From NCBI RefSeq assembly GCF_016916835.1, contig NZ_JAFFIX010000011.1, forward strand, positions 62,001 through 126,000: a stretch of DNA of 64,000 bases. Direction: 5' to 3'. Below are positions 9,869 through 17,628 of the stretch, piece by piece; position 1 is the first letter of the stretch, and every line of letters begins with the position of its first letter. Below the pieces are notes generated by a model. It worked only from the letters and a program-made list of their open reading frames with translations, was not told the DNA's origin and ran no database searches. Origin of the DNA: Actinacidiphila bryophytorum (lineage in GTDB: Bacteria > Actinomycetota > Actinomycetes > Streptomycetales > Streptomycetaceae). The position numbers were made by a program, and so were the translations under genes.

Positions 9869-10780
9869 ATGCCCCTGCGCGAAAACGTCCGCTTCGACAG
9901 CGGCGGCGTCCAGCTCGCCGGTCACCTCTTCCTGCCCGACCCGCCGTCGGGCTCCGCGGGCGGCGGTGCGGCCGGTCCGCTCGCGGGAGTCGTGGTCGCC
10001 GGGACGTGGACCAGCGTCAAGGAGCAGATGGCCGACCGGTACGCCGAGGAGCTGGCCCGGCGCGGCCATGCGGCGCTGGCCTTCGACTTCACCGGGTACG
10101 GGGAGTCCGCCGGTGAGCCGCGCGACTGCGAGTCGCCGCGGCTGAAGGTCCGCGACCTGCGGGCGGCGGCCGGCTTCCTGACCGCGCGCCCTGAGGTGGC
10201 GGACGGCCGGCTCGGGGTGCTGGGGGTGTGCGCGGGGGCGATGTACGCCAGTGCCTTCGCCGCCGAGGACGCACGCGTGCGCTCGGTGGCCCTGGTGGCG
10301 CCGTGGCTGCACGACCGCCGCATCTGCGAGGAGAACTACGGCGGCCCCGAGGGGATCGCGGCGAAGCAGGCCGCGGCGGCCGAGGCCCGCCGCCGGTACG
10401 AGGAGACCGGGGAGGTCCGCTACGTGCCGGTGGTCAGCGGCAGCGACCCGGATGCGGCGATGCCGTTCGACATCGACTTCTACCTCGACCCGGCGCGCGG
10501 CGGGATTCCCGAGTGGTCCAACCGCTATGCCGTCATGGCCTGGTCGGAGTGGCTGGACTTCGACGCCGTCGCGATCGCCCCGCGGGTGACCGCGCCCGTG
10601 CTGCTCGTGCACAGCGAGGACGCCGCCATCCCGGACGGTGCCCGGCGCTTCCACGAGGGCCTGGCCGGGGAGCGGACGTTCGTCTGGACCGACGGCATCC
10701 AGTTCGACTTCTACGACCAGGCGCCGCAGGTCGGCCGTGCGGCCGACGAGGCGGCGGCGCACTTCGCCCGCACCCTGTGA
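9869..10780 (+). CDS. alpha/beta hydrolase, dienelactone-hydrolase-like
   Basis: A 303-residue cytosolic alpha/beta hydrolase. The ATG at 9869 follows AGAAGGAG; the open frame extends further upstream, but without a comparable start. The nucleophile elbow reads GVCAGAM, with Cys at the nucleophile position as in dienelactone hydrolases. The oxyanion region is GTWTSVKEQ and a candidate acid lies in LVHSEDAAIPDG. Near the C-terminus the motif is GIQFDFYDQ, with Gln where a catalytic His might be expected (GxHFDFYD); I cannot align it to be sure. Substrate unknown. A perfect bidirectional terminator follows. Confidence 0.8.
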   Translation: MPLRENVRFDSGGVQLAGHLFLPDPPSGSAGGGAAGPLAGVVVAGTWTSVKEQMADRYAEELARRGHAALAFDFTGYGESAGEPRDCESPRLKVRDLRAAAGFLTARPEVADGRLGVLGVCAGAMYASAFAAEDARVRSVALVAPWLHDRRICEENYGGPEGIAAKQAAAAEARRRYEETGEVRYVPVVSGSDPDAAMPFDIDFYLDPARGGIPEWSNRYAVMAWSEWLDFDAVAIAPRVTAPVLLVHSEDAAIPDGARRFHEGLAGERTFVWTDGIQFDFYDQAPQVGRAADEAAAHFARTL

Positions 10781-10814
10781 GCCGGCCCGCCCGCCGGGAG
10801 GCGGGCGGGCCGGC
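10781..10814. terminator. bidirectional terminator between hydrolase and ABC permease genes
   Basis: Perfect 15-bp stem GCCGGCCCGCCCGCC (10781-10795) with loop GGGA and its complement at 10800-10814. It starts right after the hydrolase stop and sits between convergent genes. Confidence 0.85.
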
Positions 10815-10823
10815 ACGAGGGGG

Positions 10824-11603
10824 TCAGACGGACTGCTGGTAGGAGCGGAAGGTGCGGGTGGACAGCCACACCGCGACCACCGCAAGGGCCAGCAGGGCGC
10901 CGCCGCGGGTGAGCACGTCGCCCCAGTCCGGGTCCGCGGACATCGCCGAACGCCCGGCGACCAGCGCCCAGTTGACCGGGTTGCCGTCGGCGACGTGCCG
11001 CATCCACGAGGGCATCAGCCCGGGTGCCATGAAGGCCGAGGACAGGAAGGTCAGCGGCAGCAGCAGGAAGGTGTTGATGCCGATGATGCTCTCCCGCTGC
11101 CTGACCAGCATGCCCACCGCGTTGGAGCCGGCTCCGAAGACCGTGCCCAGCAGCACGGACGCGACCAGCAGGACGAGCAGCCCGCCGACGCCGCCGGGGT
11201 AGTCGGCGCCGCCGAGCTTGCCGAGCAGCACGATCAGCACCGACTGGGCTGCGGTGCTGACGCCCTGCTGCACCACGTTGGCGTTCATCAGCGCGGCCCG
11301 GCTGACCGGAGTGGTCAGGAAGCGGTTGAGGGTGCCGCGCTCGATCTCCTCCAACGTGCCCATGCCGGCCCACATGTTGGAGGACACCGCGCTCATCACG
11401 ACCACGCCGGGCACCAGGTAGTCCAGGTACGACCCGGCGCCGAAGCCGGGGAGTTCGACCACCTTGCGGAAGAGCGAGCCGAACAGGAAGAGCCAGATGA
11501 CCGGTTGGACCAGGGTGACGACCAGGAAGATCGGCTGACGCAGGATCGCGGTGAGCTGGCGCTGCGTCATATACCAGGTCTGGTACAGGGTTTCGGTGCT
11601 CAT
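10824..11603 (-). CDS. ABC-2 type multidrug exporter permease, DrrB-like
   Basis: A 259-residue membrane protein with about six hydrophobic segments. The family signature is at residues 60-110 (YLVPGVVVMSAVSSNMW, then EEIERGTLNRFLTTPVSR). It forms the channel for the ATPase encoded immediately upstream. The ATG (11603) overlaps the ATPase stop codon as ATGA, so translation is probably coupled. Likely efflux of a drug-like or lipid substrate; the substrate cannot be read from sequence. Confidence 0.88.
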   Translation of the reverse strand: MSTETLYQTWYMTQRQLTAILRQPIFLVVTLVQPVIWLFLFGSLFRKVVELPGFGAGSYLDYLVPGVVVMSAVSSNMWAGMGTLEEIERGTLNRFLTTPVSRAALMNANVVQQGVSTAAQSVLIVLLGKLGGADYPGGVGGLLVLLVASVLLGTVFGAGSNAVGMLVRQRESIIGINTFLLLPLTFLSSAFMAPGLMPSWMRHVADGNPVNWALVAGRSAMSADPDWGDVLTRGGALLALAVVAVWLSTRTFRSYQQSV

Positions 11604-12667
11604 CGGGCGCCCGCCCTTCCGGCCGCGGGGGCCGCGGGCTCGACGTCCGTACCGCCAGGACCGCCCGTACCGCCGCCGGTGCTCGCCCCCGTACCGCTGT
11701 CGGCGTCGGCGAACCGCCGCCCGGCGTACCGCAGGTAGACGTCGTCCAGCGACGGCCTGGCCACGGTCACCGACGCCACCGCGGCGCCCTGCTGTTCGAG
11801 TACGGCCAGCACGTGTGGTACGGCGGCGGGTCCGTCGTCGGCGCGGGCGCTGAGCCGCCGGCCGTCGACGGCCACCTCGCGCACCGCGGCGAACTCGCCC
11901 AGTGCGGTGGCCAGCAGCCGGGCGTCGACCTCGTCGGGGGTGTCGCCCAGCTCCACGTGGACGGCGTCGCCGTGCAGTTCGCCCTTCAGCTCGTCGGGGG
12001 TGCCCTCGGCGACCACCCGGCCGCGGTCGACGATCGCGATCCGCTCGGCGAGCCGGTCGGCCTCCTCCAGGTAGTGCGTGGTGAGCACGATGGTCAGGCC
12101 CTCCTCGCCCGCCAGCCGGGCGATCTCCTCCCACATCGCGGTGCGCGCCTCGGGGTCGAGGCCGGTCGTCGGCTCGTCCAGGAAGAGGACCTGCGGGCGG
12201 TGCATCAGGCCCAGCGCCACGTCCAGCCGGCGCTGCATGCCGCCGGAGTACGTACGCACCAGGCGGCGGCCGGCGTCGGCCAGGTCGAAGCGTTCGAGCA
12301 ACTCATCGGCTCGGCGCCCGACCTCCGGGCCGCGCCGGCCGTACAGCCGCCCCTGGAGCAGCAGGTTCTCCCGCCCGGTGGCGACCGGGTCGGCCCCGGA
12401 CTTCTGCGCCACGACGCCGATCGCCCGGCGCACCCGGTCGGGGTGGCGCAGCGCGTCGTGCCCCGCGACCAGGGCGGTGCCGCTGTCGGGGCGGGCCAGG
12501 GTGGTGAGGATCTTGACCGTGGTGGACTTGCCCGCGCCGTTGGGGCCGAGCAGTCCGAAGACGGTGCCCGCGGCGACGGTGACGCCCATGCCGTCCAGGG
12601 CTCTCACCCCGCCGGGGTAGGTCTTGGTCAGCCCGGCCGCCTCGACGGCGGGCGCTGCGGTGGTCAT
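11600..12667 (-). CDS. ABC exporter ATP-binding protein, DrrA-like
   Basis: A 355-residue ATPase. Walker A is GPNGAGKST, the signature is YSGGMQRRLD, and Walker B is VLFLDEPTTGLD followed by an H-loop His in TTHYLEE. The C-terminal extension of about 110 residues is typical of DrrA proteins. The ATG at 12667 is chosen because GGAGGAG precedes it by seven bases; the frame is open to 12796. It forms an operon with the DrrB-like permease. A PadR-family regulator is encoded 235 bp upstream on the same strand; this pairing is common for drug exporters and suggests ligand-induced expression. Confidence 0.92.
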   Translation of the reverse strand: MTTAAPAVEAAGLTKTYPGGVRALDGMGVTVAAGTVFGLLGPNGAGKSTTVKILTTLARPDSGTALVAGHDALRHPDRVRRAIGVVAQKSGADPVATGRENLLLQGRLYGRRGPEVGRRADELLERFDLADAGRRLVRTYSGGMQRRLDVALGLMHRPQVLFLDEPTTGLDPEARTAMWEEIARLAGEEGLTIVLTTHYLEEADRLAERIAIVDRGRVVAEGTPDELKGELHGDAVHVELGDTPDEVDARLLATALGEFAAVREVAVDGRRLSARADDGPAAVPHVLAVLEQQGAAVASVTVARPSLDDVYLRYAGRRFADADSGTGASTGGGTGGPGGTDVEPAAPAAGRAGAR

Positions 12668-12902
12668 GGTGGTGCTCCTCCGGGTCTGGGCGTGCGGTGG
12701 GCCGGCCGGCGGGCCGGCGGCTGGGCCGGCCCGTGGGCGGGCCGGGTCACCGGAGCGCCTGCGGGGAGGAGCCGGGCTATCGTGGGTGTGCCGCACCTCG
12801 ATCGTCCGACGTCCGCTGCCGCGGGTGTCCGGTCGGTGGTTCGCGTTCCGGCGTCCGCTGTTGCAGCAGCGGGCGCCGGGGTCATGTCAGGCCGGTGCCT
12901 GG

Positions 12903-13547
12903 TCAGGTGGTGTCGAGAAGCTGCTCCTCCAACTGCGACCAGCCCTCCGGGATGTCGCCGGTCTCGTGCCAGCTGCGCCACTCGTCGAAGCCGGCCAGGT
13001 CACCCGCGGCGATCTCGGCGAGCAGGTCGCGGATCCAGCCGGCCTGCGCCTCGATCATGCGGGCCTTGTGGTCGGTCTCCAGCAGGAAGAGCCGGGGCAG
13101 CTCGTCGCCGAGTTTGGCCAGCACCCCGCGCAGGCCGGCGGCCTGGACTTCGAGAGCCGCGGCCCGCTCGGTGAGCAGCTCCACCGCCTCGTCCGGGTGC
13201 AGTGCCCCGATCAGCGACAGGCCGGCCTCGAAGGCCGGGTACTCCTGCGCCGGTACGGCGACCACGTCGGCGAGCCAGTCGTGCATCTCGACCCGGCCCT
13301 CGTCGGTGAGCCCGTACAGGGTGCGCTCGGGGCGGTTGCCCTGCCGCTGGACGTCGGCGACGGTCACGAAGCCGTGCTTCTCCAGGTTCTGGACCACGGT
13401 GTAGAGCGAGCCGTAGTTGATCTTGATGCTGTGTTCCTTGCCGCGCTGCCGCAGCACCCGGGCGATCTCGTAGGGGTGCATCGGGCGTTCGCTGAGCAGC
13501 ACCATGACCGCGAGGGCCAGCGGGTTGGACAGTTTGCGGCGCTTCAT
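12903..13547 (-). CDS. PadR-family transcriptional regulator
   Basis: A 214-residue regulator with the N-terminal PadR winged helix (LALAVMVLLSERPMHPYEIA, then SLYTVVQNLEKHGFV) and a C-terminal Vir_act_alpha_C-like helical dimerisation region. The ATG at 13547 follows GAGGGAG. It precedes the DrrAB-type exporter genes and probably represses them. Its upstream region contains three TATCGCG repeats that could be its operator; it faces the divergent APC permease. Confidence 0.88.
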   Translation of the reverse strand: MKRRKLSNPLALAVMVLLSERPMHPYEIARVLRQRGKEHSIKINYGSLYTVVQNLEKHGFVTVADVQRQGNRPERTLYGLTDEGRVEMHDWLADVVAVPAQEYPAFEAGLSLIGALHPDEAVELLTERAAALEVQAAGLRGVLAKLGDELPRLFLLETDHKARMIEAQAGWIRDLLAEIAAGDLAGFDEWRSWHETGDIPEGWSQLEEQLLDTT

Positions 13548-13627
13548 CGCACTCCCTCGCCTCCGTCGCCCCTCGTCCGCAACCGCTCTCCGGTGCGGCA
13601 TCCGCTGCCGTATATCCGTGGCCGAAC

Positions 13628-13694
13628 ATATCGCGTCTGGACCGGTCCGGCAACCACGATGTATCGCGAATTTCGATCGCCGGGATATATCGCG
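13628..13694. promoter_or_regulatory. candidate PadR operator region: three TATCGCG repeats
   Basis: ATATCGCG occurs at 13628-13635 and 13687-13694 and TATCGCG at 13662-13668, all on the plus strand. This A/T-rich patch is the least GC-rich part of the divergent region between the PadR gene (start 13547) and the permease (start 13816). Placement suits PadR autoregulation; binding is inferred only. Confidence 0.4.
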
Positions 13695-13771
13695 AGCCGG
13701 AACGCGCCCCGTGAGCACTTCGGCCCGCGCCCGACATGGCCGCGTCATGCCGGCGAAACAACGGCTCCCTA

Positions 13772-13793
13772 ATTTCTGTCGATCGACAGGAAT
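13772..13793. promoter_or_regulatory. operator palindrome upstream of the APC permease, paired with the one at 17595
   Basis: A 22-bp near-palindrome with arms ATTTCTGTCG and CGACAGGAAT around AT. Nine of ten arm positions pair, and the inner 14 bp are perfectly symmetric. The same sequence, including the preceding CCTA, recurs upstream of the DUF1989/carboxylase operon at 17595-17616. It lies 22 bp before the permease ATG. Most likely bound by the TetR-family protein encoded at 16870-17484. Confidence 0.75.
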
Positions 13794-13815
13794 ACCTGAC
13801 CCAGGGGGCCGGACC

Positions 13816-15318
13816 ATGACCGCCACCGCACCATCGGACGCCCGTTCACAACCGCCCGACCAGCACGGCCCCGAGGACACCGCGGGGCTCGCCGGCTTCG
13901 GCTACCGCCAGGAACTGCACCGCAGCCTCGGCCGCTACGCCTCCTTCGCGGCCGGCTTCTCCTTCATCTCGGTACTGACCACCGTCTTCCAGTTCTTCGC
14001 CTTCGGCTACTCCTTCGGCGGGCCGCGCTTCTTCTGGACCTGGCCCGCCGTCCTGCTCGGCCAGCTCCTCGTGGCCGCCTGCTTCGCCGAACTCGCCGCC
14101 CGCTACCCGATATCCGGCGCCATCTACCAGTGGTCCAGCCGGCTCAGCAACGCCGTCTTCGGCTGGTACGCCGGCTGGATCATGGTGCTCGGGCAGATCG
14201 TGGTCGTCGCGGCGGCGGCGCTCGCGCTGCAGGTCGTGCTGCCCGCCGTCTGGTCCGGCTTCCAGTTCGTCGGCACCGACACCTCGCCGGTGTCCTCCGA
14301 CGGCGCCGCCAACGCGGCCGTCCTCGGCATCGTGCTGCTCGTGCTCACCACCGCGGTGAACCTGCTCGACAACAAGGTCATGTCCCTGGTCAACCGGATC
14401 GGGGTGACCGCGGAGATCGCCGGCGCCGTCCTGATCGTCGTCCTGCTGCTCACCCACGCCGACCGCTCCCCCGCGGTCACCGTGCACACCGGGGGCGGCG
14501 GATCCGCCCTGCTGGTCGGCTCCTTCGCCGCCGCCTACGTCATGATCGGCTTCGACAGCGCGGGCGAGATGAGCGAGGAGACCCGGCATCCGCGGCGGGT
14601 CGCGCCGCGCACGATCCTCACCGCGCTCACCGCGGCCGGCGTCCTGGCCTCGCTGCTCGTGCTGGCCGCGCTGCTCGCCGCCCCCAGCCTCACCGACGGC
14701 CGGCTCGGCACCGACGGGCTCTCCTACGTCCTCACCAGCCGGCTCGGCAGCGGGCTCGGCCGCGCCCTGCTGTGCGACGTGGCCCTCGCGGTGGCGGTCG
14801 CCACGCTGGCCATCCAGACGTCGGCGACCCGGATGCTCTTCTCGATGGCCCGCGACCGCGCCCTGCCGTTGTCCCCCGCGCTCTCCCGCGTCTCCCCCCG
14901 CACCGGGCAGCCCGCGGTGCCCGCACTCGTCGTCGGCGTGCTCTCCGCCGCCCTGCTGCTCATCGCGTTCGCCTCACCCGAGGCGTGGCTCGCCATCGGC
15001 ACGACGTGCATCGTGATGCTCTACCTGGCCTACTCGATGGTGACCGGCCCCCTGCTGTGGCGCCGCCTGCGCTCCCCGCTGCCGCCCGCCCTCGACGAGT
15101 CCGGCGCACCCGTCTTCTCCCTGGGCCGCTGGGGCGTCCCGGTCAACGCCGCGGCCCTCCTCTACGGCCTCGCGATGACCGTCAACCTCGCCTGGCCGCG
15201 CTCCGCGGTCTACGACCCCTCGGGCACGCACTGGTACTTCCAGTGGTTCACCCTGCTCTTCCTGGCCGCCGCACTGGCCCTCGGCGCCGCCTGGCGTGCC
15301 GTCCGCCGCACCCGCTGA
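13816..15318 (+). CDS. APC-superfamily permease, likely the nitrogen-compound importer of the urea/guanidine carboxylase regulon
   Basis: A 500-residue membrane protein with about 12 hydrophobic helices. APC features include SFAAAYVMIGFDSAGEMSEE, the conserved helix 6/loop of amino acid permeases, and ARYPISGAIYQW in helix 2. The ATG at 13816 is preceded by CAGGGGG. Such permeases are repeatedly found with urea-carboxylase clusters (SEED name: urea carboxylase-related amino acid permease). Here it is 2.3 kb from the catabolic operon but carries almost the same 22-bp operator, so it is probably co-regulated and imports guanidine, urea or a related compound. Confidence 0.87.
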   Translation: MTATAPSDARSQPPDQHGPEDTAGLAGFGYRQELHRSLGRYASFAAGFSFISVLTTVFQFFAFGYSFGGPRFFWTWPAVLLGQLLVAACFAELAARYPISGAIYQWSSRLSNAVFGWYAGWIMVLGQIVVVAAAALALQVVLPAVWSGFQFVGTDTSPVSSDGAANAAVLGIVLLVLTTAVNLLDNKVMSLVNRIGVTAEIAGAVLIVVLLLTHADRSPAVTVHTGGGGSALLVGSFAAAYVMIGFDSAGEMSEETRHPRRVAPRTILTALTAAGVLASLLVLAALLAAPSLTDGRLGTDGLSYVLTSRLGSGLGRALLCDVALAVAVATLAIQTSATRMLFSMARDRALPLSPALSRVSPRTGQPAVPALVVGVLSAALLLIAFASPEAWLAIGTTCIVMLYLAYSMVTGPLLWRRLRSPLPPALDESGAPVFSLGRWGVPVNAAALLYGLAMTVNLAWPRSAVYDPSGTHWYFQWFTLLFLAAALALGAAWRAVRRTR

Positions 15319-15345
15319 CCCGCAGCGGGCGTGCCCCCGGCACCC

Positions 15346-15852
15346 TCACACGAGGTGGAGGGCGTGGAGGAGGCCGGGAGCCGACGCGACCAGGGTGAAC
15401 CTGATCGTGCGGCCGGTGAGGCAGGTGGCGCTGAAGACGGCCGCACTCATCGGCGTACGGGCTGCGTACGCGCTGGTGAGGAGCAATGGGGGCAGGCCGG
15501 TGACCGCGCTGGTGAAGAGGACGGCGGCGGCCTGCCGCGGGCGGTCGAGGCGGGCGGTCGCCGCGGTGGTCCAGCGTCTGAACCTGCCGGGCGGCGCCGG
15601 GGTCGCCGACCGCGACGCGCCTTCGGCCCGGGTGAGGCGTCCCCTGATCCATACCGAGCGCAAAGTGCCGCGCACGGCAAGGAAGACGATCAGTTCGCCC
15701 GCGGTCTGGCCGGCCCCGGCAACGGTGCCCACCAGCCAGGCGGCGTCACCTGTGGTGGTGACGACGGCGATCACGTAGGGCTCGACCGGCGTCACGGGGA
15801 GGACGGCCGAGAGCGCGCCGACCAGCAGCGTGGTGGCGTATCCGGCGATCAC
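15346..15852 (-). CDS. VTT/DedA-like small membrane protein
   Basis: A 168-residue protein with hydrophobic segments at both ends and a basic middle. The C-terminal segment reads CLTGRTIRFTLVASAPGL, resembling the GR-x-x-RF motif of the VTT (SNARE-associated/DedA) family. It is short for DedA proteins. The GTG start overlaps the stop of the upstream CDP-alcohol phosphatidyltransferase remnant (GTGA), which indicates a coupled operon. Function unknown; a lipid or membrane role is inferred from the family and neighbour. Confidence 0.65.
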   Translation of the reverse strand: MIAGYATTLLVGALSAVLPVTPVEPYVIAVVTTTGDAAWLVGTVAGAGQTAGELIVFLAVRGTLRSVWIRGRLTRAEGASRSATPAPPGRFRRWTTAATARLDRPRQAAAVLFTSAVTGLPPLLLTSAYAARTPMSAAVFSATCLTGRTIRFTLVASAPGLLHALHLV

Positions 15853-16213
15853 GGTGCGGCCGGGGCGGGCGGGTCGGGCAGGCGCAGCAGCGCCACGAGG
15901 GAGGCCAGCTTGACCGCGGTCACGGCGGCGGCCAGCAGGGTCGGGGCCAGCGGCGCCGTGCTCACCGTGATGAGCACGACCCGCCCACCCGGGTCTCCTG
16001 ACCGAGCCTCCGGGCCAGGAGCCCGTCGGGTATGTCCCCGGCCCAGTAGGTCAGGTAGGCCGCGACGAGCAGGGCGGTGCTCCTGGTGGTGATCGCGGTC
16101 GTGGCCAGGGAGACGGCGGCGGCGGTGCGTACCAGGGTGACGGCGTTGGGCACGTTGGCGACGGTGATCCCGCCGGTGCCGACGGGCGGGCGCGCGAGGC
16201 CGGCGGTGGTCAT
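15849..16213 (-). pseudogene. CDP-alcohol phosphatidyltransferase remnant with internal deletion and frameshift
   Basis: The N-terminal part (start ATG 16213, overlapping the upstream stop as ATGA) reads to a stop at 15962. It contains a CDP-alcohol phosphotransferase motif start (DIPDGLLARRLGQETRVG). The second half of the motif (two further Asp) is missing. In another frame the sequence continues from about 15990 as VVLITVSTAPLAPTLLAAAV and ends at a TGA (15849) that overlaps the next gene's GTG. The whole locus has room for about 121 residues, against roughly 180-200 for the family. I infer a deletion of about 70-80 codons that also changed frame, so the enzyme is probably dead. Confidence 0.65.
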
Positions 16214-16401
16214 TCCGCGTCCTGGAGGATGCGTTGGACCTGCGTGAGCCGCTGGTTCATGTCGGCCAGCTGCGCCTGGACGTCGCTGAGCTTCTGGTTC
16301 GTCTCCTCCTGCGCGTCGGTGCCGCGCGCGGCGACCTCGCGGTTGCGGACGTCGTCGGCGGAACGCAGCCGGGTCGCCACGAACCAGATCACTGCGATCA
16401 C
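16210..16401 (-). CDS. small membrane-anchored coiled-coil protein, start uncertain
   Basis: At least 63 residues: an N-terminal hydrophobic segment (IAVIWFVATRL) and a heptad-rich helix (NQKLSDVQAQLADMNQRLTQ). The only standard start in frame is GTG at 16401, which cuts the membrane segment short. The in-frame sequence upstream (DIAATAALVTAGAIV) continues the helix but has no ATG, GTG or TTG before the ArsR gene stop. Either a non-standard start is used or the start was lost. It ends in an ATGA overlap with the next gene. Confidence 0.55.
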   Translation of the reverse strand: MIAVIWFVATRLRSADDVRNREVAARGTDAQEETNQKLSDVQAQLADMNQRLTQVQRILQDAE

Positions 16402-16445
16402 GATGGCCCCGGCCGTGACGAGGGCGGCGGTTGCTGCGATGTCCG

Positions 16446-16796
16446 TTACTCGGATCCTTTCGGTGCGGCGCCGTGGTCGGCCGCGGGGTCGGTCAGGGTC
16501 GCCGCTGCGGTGGCGATCGATCCCGGGGTGAGGTGGAGCACGAAGGGTGCCGCCTCGTAGAACTTCAAGGCCTTGCCCTCGTCGGACAGTTCGAGCTGCG
16601 CGGTGACGAGCCCGGCCTTCTCCAGCTTGCGGAGGTGCACCTGGAGCAGTGCGCGGCTGATGCCGAGGTGCCGGGCCAGCTGCGATACGTACGCGCGTCC
16701 CTCGACGAGGGCGGCGAGCACCCGCATCCGGTGCGGGCTGGCGAGCGTGGACAGCACCTGAAGCAGCTCGTCTCCGGTCAGATCCGAGGTCTCCAT
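16446..16796 (-). CDS. ArsR-family winged-helix regulator
   Basis: A 116-residue regulator with an ArsR-type HTH (LASPHRMRVLAALVEGRAYV, then LGISRALLQVHLRKLEKAGL). It lacks obvious paired Cys for metal sensing. ATG 16796 follows AGGGGGA closely; an upstream ATG at 16811 lies inside an inverted repeat and lacks a ribosome binding site. It heads the small operon of coiled-coil protein, CDP-alcohol phosphatidyltransferase remnant and VTT protein, and probably autoregulates through the repeat at 16809-16834. Confidence 0.82.
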   Translation of the reverse strand: METSDLTGDELLQVLSTLASPHRMRVLAALVEGRAYVSQLARHLGISRALLQVHLRKLEKAGLVTAQLELSDEGKALKFYEAAPFVLHLTPGSIATAAATLTDPAADHGAAPKGSE

Positions 16797-16808
16797 ATTC
16801 CCCCTATG

Positions 16809-16834
16809 CACATGCTAAGAAATGTTGGCATGTG
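16809..16834. promoter_or_regulatory. inverted repeat upstream of the ArsR gene
   Basis: Perfect 7-bp arms CACATGC (16809-16815) and GCATGTG (16828-16834) with a 12-bp A/T-rich spacer lie 13 bp before the ArsR ATG. Size and position suit an autoregulatory ArsR operator. Confidence 0.55.
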
Positions 16835-16869
16835 TAGCGCGAGTCTCAAAGGTGCCGGTCATGCGGGGT

Positions 16870-17484
16870 TCAGCGGGCGCCGGTGATACGGAGGGCAGCG
16901 TCGGCCGTGGCCGTGGGGAGGGACGCGGCGGTGGGGCGGGGGATGAGGATGACGGCCTCGATCAGCGCGAAGACCAGGTCCGTGCGGACGGCCAGCTCGT
17001 CGGGAGGCAGGCCGGCGGCGGCGTCGGTTGCGGCCAGCAGGGCGGCGTAGGCGGACTTCAAACCGGCCCTCGCGTCGCGGAAGGACGTGAAGCGGTCGGA
17101 CCGCACCTCGGGCAGGAGGTAGAGGACGCCGAGGTTGTGCGGCTCGGAGCACAGCAGCGCGACGTCGGCCCTGCACAGCTCCCACAACCGCCGCTCGGCG
17201 GGCCTGCCGGTGTCGGCGAGGAGCTTCCCGGCGAGCGCGAGGGACGGCGTGACCGTGCTCTCCAGCAGTTCGGCGAGCAGGTCCTCCTTGCCGCCGACGT
17301 AGTGGTACATCGAGGCCTGCCGCATGCCGGCGCGTTCCGCGACCGCCCGGGTCGTGGTCGCGGTGTAGCCGCGGGTGGTGAAGAGCTCCGCGGCGGCGGC
17401 CAGGAGTTCCTGACGCGGGCTCATCCCGGTGTCGGGCCGCTGCTGCGCCCTGGGCCGCCCGACGCGCCGTCCGCTCGTACTCAT
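16870..17484 (-). CDS. TetR-family repressor of the urea/guanidine carboxylase regulon
   Basis: A 204-residue TetR protein. The N-terminal HTH is at about residues 25-70 (AAELFTTRGYTATTTRAVAE, then RAGMRQASMYHYVGGKEDLL). The C-terminal ligand-binding domain is helical (WELCRADVALLCSEPHNLGV). ATG 17484 is the first start that gives the usual basic leader (GRRVGRPRAQQRP). It is divergent from the DUF1989/carboxylase operon, and the perfect 22-bp palindrome at 17595-17616 lies between them. A matching site precedes the APC permease. The ligand is probably a pathway substrate or intermediate. Confidence 0.87.
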   Translation of the reverse strand: MSTSGRRVGRPRAQQRPDTGMSPRQELLAAAAELFTTRGYTATTTRAVAERAGMRQASMYHYVGGKEDLLAELLESTVTPSLALAGKLLADTGRPAERRLWELCRADVALLCSEPHNLGVLYLLPEVRSDRFTSFRDARAGLKSAYAALLAATDAAAGLPPDELAVRTDLVFALIEAVILIPRPTAASLPTATADAALRITGAR

Positions 17485-17594
17485 CCGGCGATCGTCGCAC
17501 AGCGCGGGACCGCGCCCACGCGGGGCGGCGCCGGTGAGCGGCCGGTAACCGGCGCGCAACACCCGGGCAACCGCCTGGAATCGGCCGCCGCCTA

Positions 17595-17616
17595 ATTTCT
17601 GTCGCACGACAGAAAT
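17595..17616. promoter_or_regulatory. operator palindrome of the urea/guanidine carboxylase operon
   Basis: Perfect 22-bp palindrome: arms ATTTCTGTCG and CGACAGAAAT around CA. It ends immediately before the GGGAGG ribosome binding site of the first gene and lies 110 bp from the divergent TetR gene start. With only about 140 bp between the genes, it probably blocks initiation in one or both directions. There is no room between it and the start codon for a guanidine riboswitch. Confidence 0.85.
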
Positions 17617-17628
17617 GGGAGGTGCACG

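Noticed and set aside
17485-17628. Guanidine-I (ykkC) riboswitch in the leader of the carboxylase operon
   Set aside because: The operator ends only 12 bp before the start codon and no riboswitch core fits; control by TetR is the better explanation.
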